A stretch of 7,794 nt of DNA, taken from assembly GCA_937884235.1 (NCBI GenBank), contig CALGBT010000840.1, positions 1-7,794 of the forward strand. Direction: 5' to 3'. The position numbers and the translations under genes are program-made. This document shows positions 6,538 through 7,794 of this stretch, piece after piece (position 1 is the stretch's first letter; the number at the start of each line of letters is the position of its first letter). The notes beneath the pieces are model-generated. The model worked only from the letters and a program-made list of their open reading frames with translations. It was not told the origin of the DNA and searched no databases. Origin of the DNA: an uncultured Pseudomonadota bacterium. GTDB taxonomy: Bacteria > Myxococcota_A > UBA9042 > CAIXZC01.

Positions 6538-7794
6538 CTAGAAGTTCACCGCCAGACTGGCATTCATGAGGTGATAGCTGGCCTGGTAGGTCCCGGCGTT
6601 GGCTGGTGCCGCAGGTTGTCCCAGATAGTGTTCGTTGCACAAAGAGGTATCCGTATAGGGCGACGGACATGGGCTTCCCGGCATCTGTTGGTAGATGCGG
6701 GATTCCTCTTCGGTAACGACCAGGACATTCTGTGCCAGCCAAGTGTAGGCCAGGGAGAGGTCGGCGTGCGGCAGGTGCAGAGTGAAACCGCCGCTGGGCC
6801 CGAAGCGGTGGAAGCTGAAAGCATCGAGGAAGGCGTATCCGTCGCGCACTGCGGGGGATTCGTAGAAGAAGCCGGCCCGCAGGGTCAGCCACCTCGGGAT
6901 GACGTTGTAGTCGCCTCCCAGCCTGACCGAAACTGTGTCCCGGAAGTTCTTCTCGATGATGACCTGATCGATGTCCAACACCTGCCCCATCACCTCAGTG
7001 GTGATGCCAGCATCCATAGTGTATTGGTCCATCATGGACCACAGGTCGTAGTGGACATCCAGTTCGAGGTCAAAGACCTCGCGGTCCTGGCGCATGTGAA
7101 CGTACCGGATACCAGCCCGGAATTTCATGGGCATGGTCATGGAGAAGGTGACGCGATCGTCGGGCACACCGTTCTTGGTGATGGTTATCTCGTCGTCCAG
7201 TTCCAGCGTTTCAGCCTGCAATGAGAGGTGGCTCTTGCTGTCTATCCGGATCGGCAGAAACTGCCCGGCGAGGGCCAGTTGCAGGCCGTTCACGGGCTCA
7301 TACCAGAGGCCGAAGTTGCCGGTGAAGCCCATGCGGTCCTCGCCCTCGACCCGGGTGCGAATATCGAAGCGGCTCTTCTCGGGATTGACCTGTTTCGGGG
7401 AGACGTTGCCGTCCACCACCATTTCGAAGGCCAGCTTCGGCACATCGACGTAGGCGAAGCTCAGACCGGCTGCGAACCGCTTGTGGGGCTGCCAGGCGGC
7501 GCCGAGGGTATAGAGAACCATCATCACATCTTGCTCGACGAGCATGTAGCGTTGTGGCCCGTCGTCGGGGAACTTCAGCTTGCCCACTGCGGGGGGCGCA
7601 TAGATGCCTGCGGCAAAGGCCCAATCTTCAGTTCCCAGGTCGGAGGAGAGTACCGCCATGGGCCCTAGAGCAAAGAGCGGCTCTTCGTTGCTGACGTGCT
7701 CAAACTCCACGAGGCGCGGCACGCCGTGGGTCGCTTCGCTCCAATCGAGGGTCCGCGCCCGCCGGAATTCGGTGGCCCCATAGACCACTCGATG
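6538..7794 (-). CDS. FadL/TodX-like outer-membrane barrel protein, N-terminus cut by the right edge
   Basis: The visible 418 residues are a transmembrane beta-barrel pattern of alternating strands and end in '...SLAVNF', with the terminal Phe typical of barrels that use the BAM complex. Similarity to the FadL/OmpP1 family (uptake of long-chain fatty acids or other hydrophobic compounds) is seen in 'AGIYAPPAVGKLKFPDDGP' (about residue 61 on), 'LGAAWQPHKRFAAGLSFAY', 'PMKFRAGIRYV', 'LDVHYDLWS', 'LRAGFFYESPAVRDG' and the closing 'LSLAYTWLAQN'. FadL proteins are typically 400-480 residues, so the signal peptide, hatch and first strands probably lie beyond 7794. The frame stays open to the edge, so a GTG at 7788 should not be taken as the start. 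Two cysteines in 'SPCPSPYTDTSLC', in a predicted late extracellular loop, could form a disulfide. The substrate cannot be inferred. The PilZ-like gene follows closely. Confidence 0.87.
   Translation of the reverse strand, partial: HRVVYGATEFRRARTLDWSEATHGVPRLVEFEHVSNEEPLFALGPMAVLSSDLGTEDWAFAAGIYAPPAVGKLKFPDDGPQRYMLVEQDVMMVLYTLGAAWQPHKRFAAGLSFAYVDVPKLAFEMVVDGNVSPKQVNPEKSRFDIRTRVEGEDRMGFTGNFGLWYEPVNGLQLALAGQFLPIRIDSKSHLSLQAETLELDDEITITKNGVPDDRVTFSMTMPMKFRAGIRYVHMRQDREVFDLELDVHYDLWSMMDQYTMDAGITTEVMGQVLDIDQVIIEKNFRDTVSVRLGGDYNVIPRWLTLRAGFFYESPAVRDGYAFLDAFSFHRFGPSGGFTLHLPHADLSLAYTWLAQNVLVVTEEESRIYQQMPGSPCPSPYTDTSLCNEHYLGQPAAPANAGTYQASYHLMNASLAVNF

Noticed and set aside
6457..7224. Open frame of 255 residues on the plus strand
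   Set aside because: It is antisense to the end of the FadL-like gene and the start of the PilZ-like gene; no recognisable domain, and the opposite strand is clearly coding.

Overview
The window (7,794 bases, GC-rich) reads as a stretch of chromosome from a Gram-negative, Myxococcota- or Deltaproteobacteria-like organism. This is an inference from gene content: an outer-membrane FadL-type barrel, two lipoproteins with clear lipoboxes, a very cysteine-rich protein with a MopE-type motif and a lamin-tail domain, and a PilZ-like protein ending in a degenerate helical-repeat region that I recall from such genomes. I cannot name the species.

Six genes, all on the minus strand, fill the window, so transcription runs from high to low coordinates. 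(1) 6538-7794: C-terminal part of a FadL/TodX-like outer-membrane barrel, cut by the right edge. (2) 5457-6443: a cytoplasmic PilZ-like plus HEAT-like repeat protein. (3) 4964-5392: a short bacteriohemerythrin in which one of the seven expected iron ligands appears to be Asn instead of His. (4) 3444-4958: a multi-spanning membrane protein resembling GT-C glycosyltransferases, starting 5 bases after the hemerythrin stop. (5) 510-3350: a 946-residue lipoprotein with about 125 cysteines, nine complete copies plus one partial copy of a 43-44 residue eight-cysteine repeat, and a C-terminal lamin-tail domain. (6) 1-433: the N-terminus of another lipoprotein, running off the left edge.

Two sigma-70-like promoters can be read directly. 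One precedes the hemerythrin (TTTACA, 17 bases, TACAAA). The other precedes the cysteine-rich lipoprotein (TTGACA, 17 bases, TATTCT, then a strong Shine-Dalgarno). The likely transcription units are therefore barrel plus PilZ-like gene, hemerythrin plus membrane protein, and cysteine-rich lipoprotein plus left-edge lipoprotein. No gap exceeds 100 bases. I see no RNA genes, CRISPR array, insertion sequence or convincing rho-independent terminator.

Most of the products are envelope or surface proteins. I see no evidence for a defined new multi-gene system. The points most worth a second look are the hemerythrin ligand substitution and its coupling to a membrane glycosyltransferase-like gene, and the repeat-built cysteine-rich lipoprotein with its own strong promoter.
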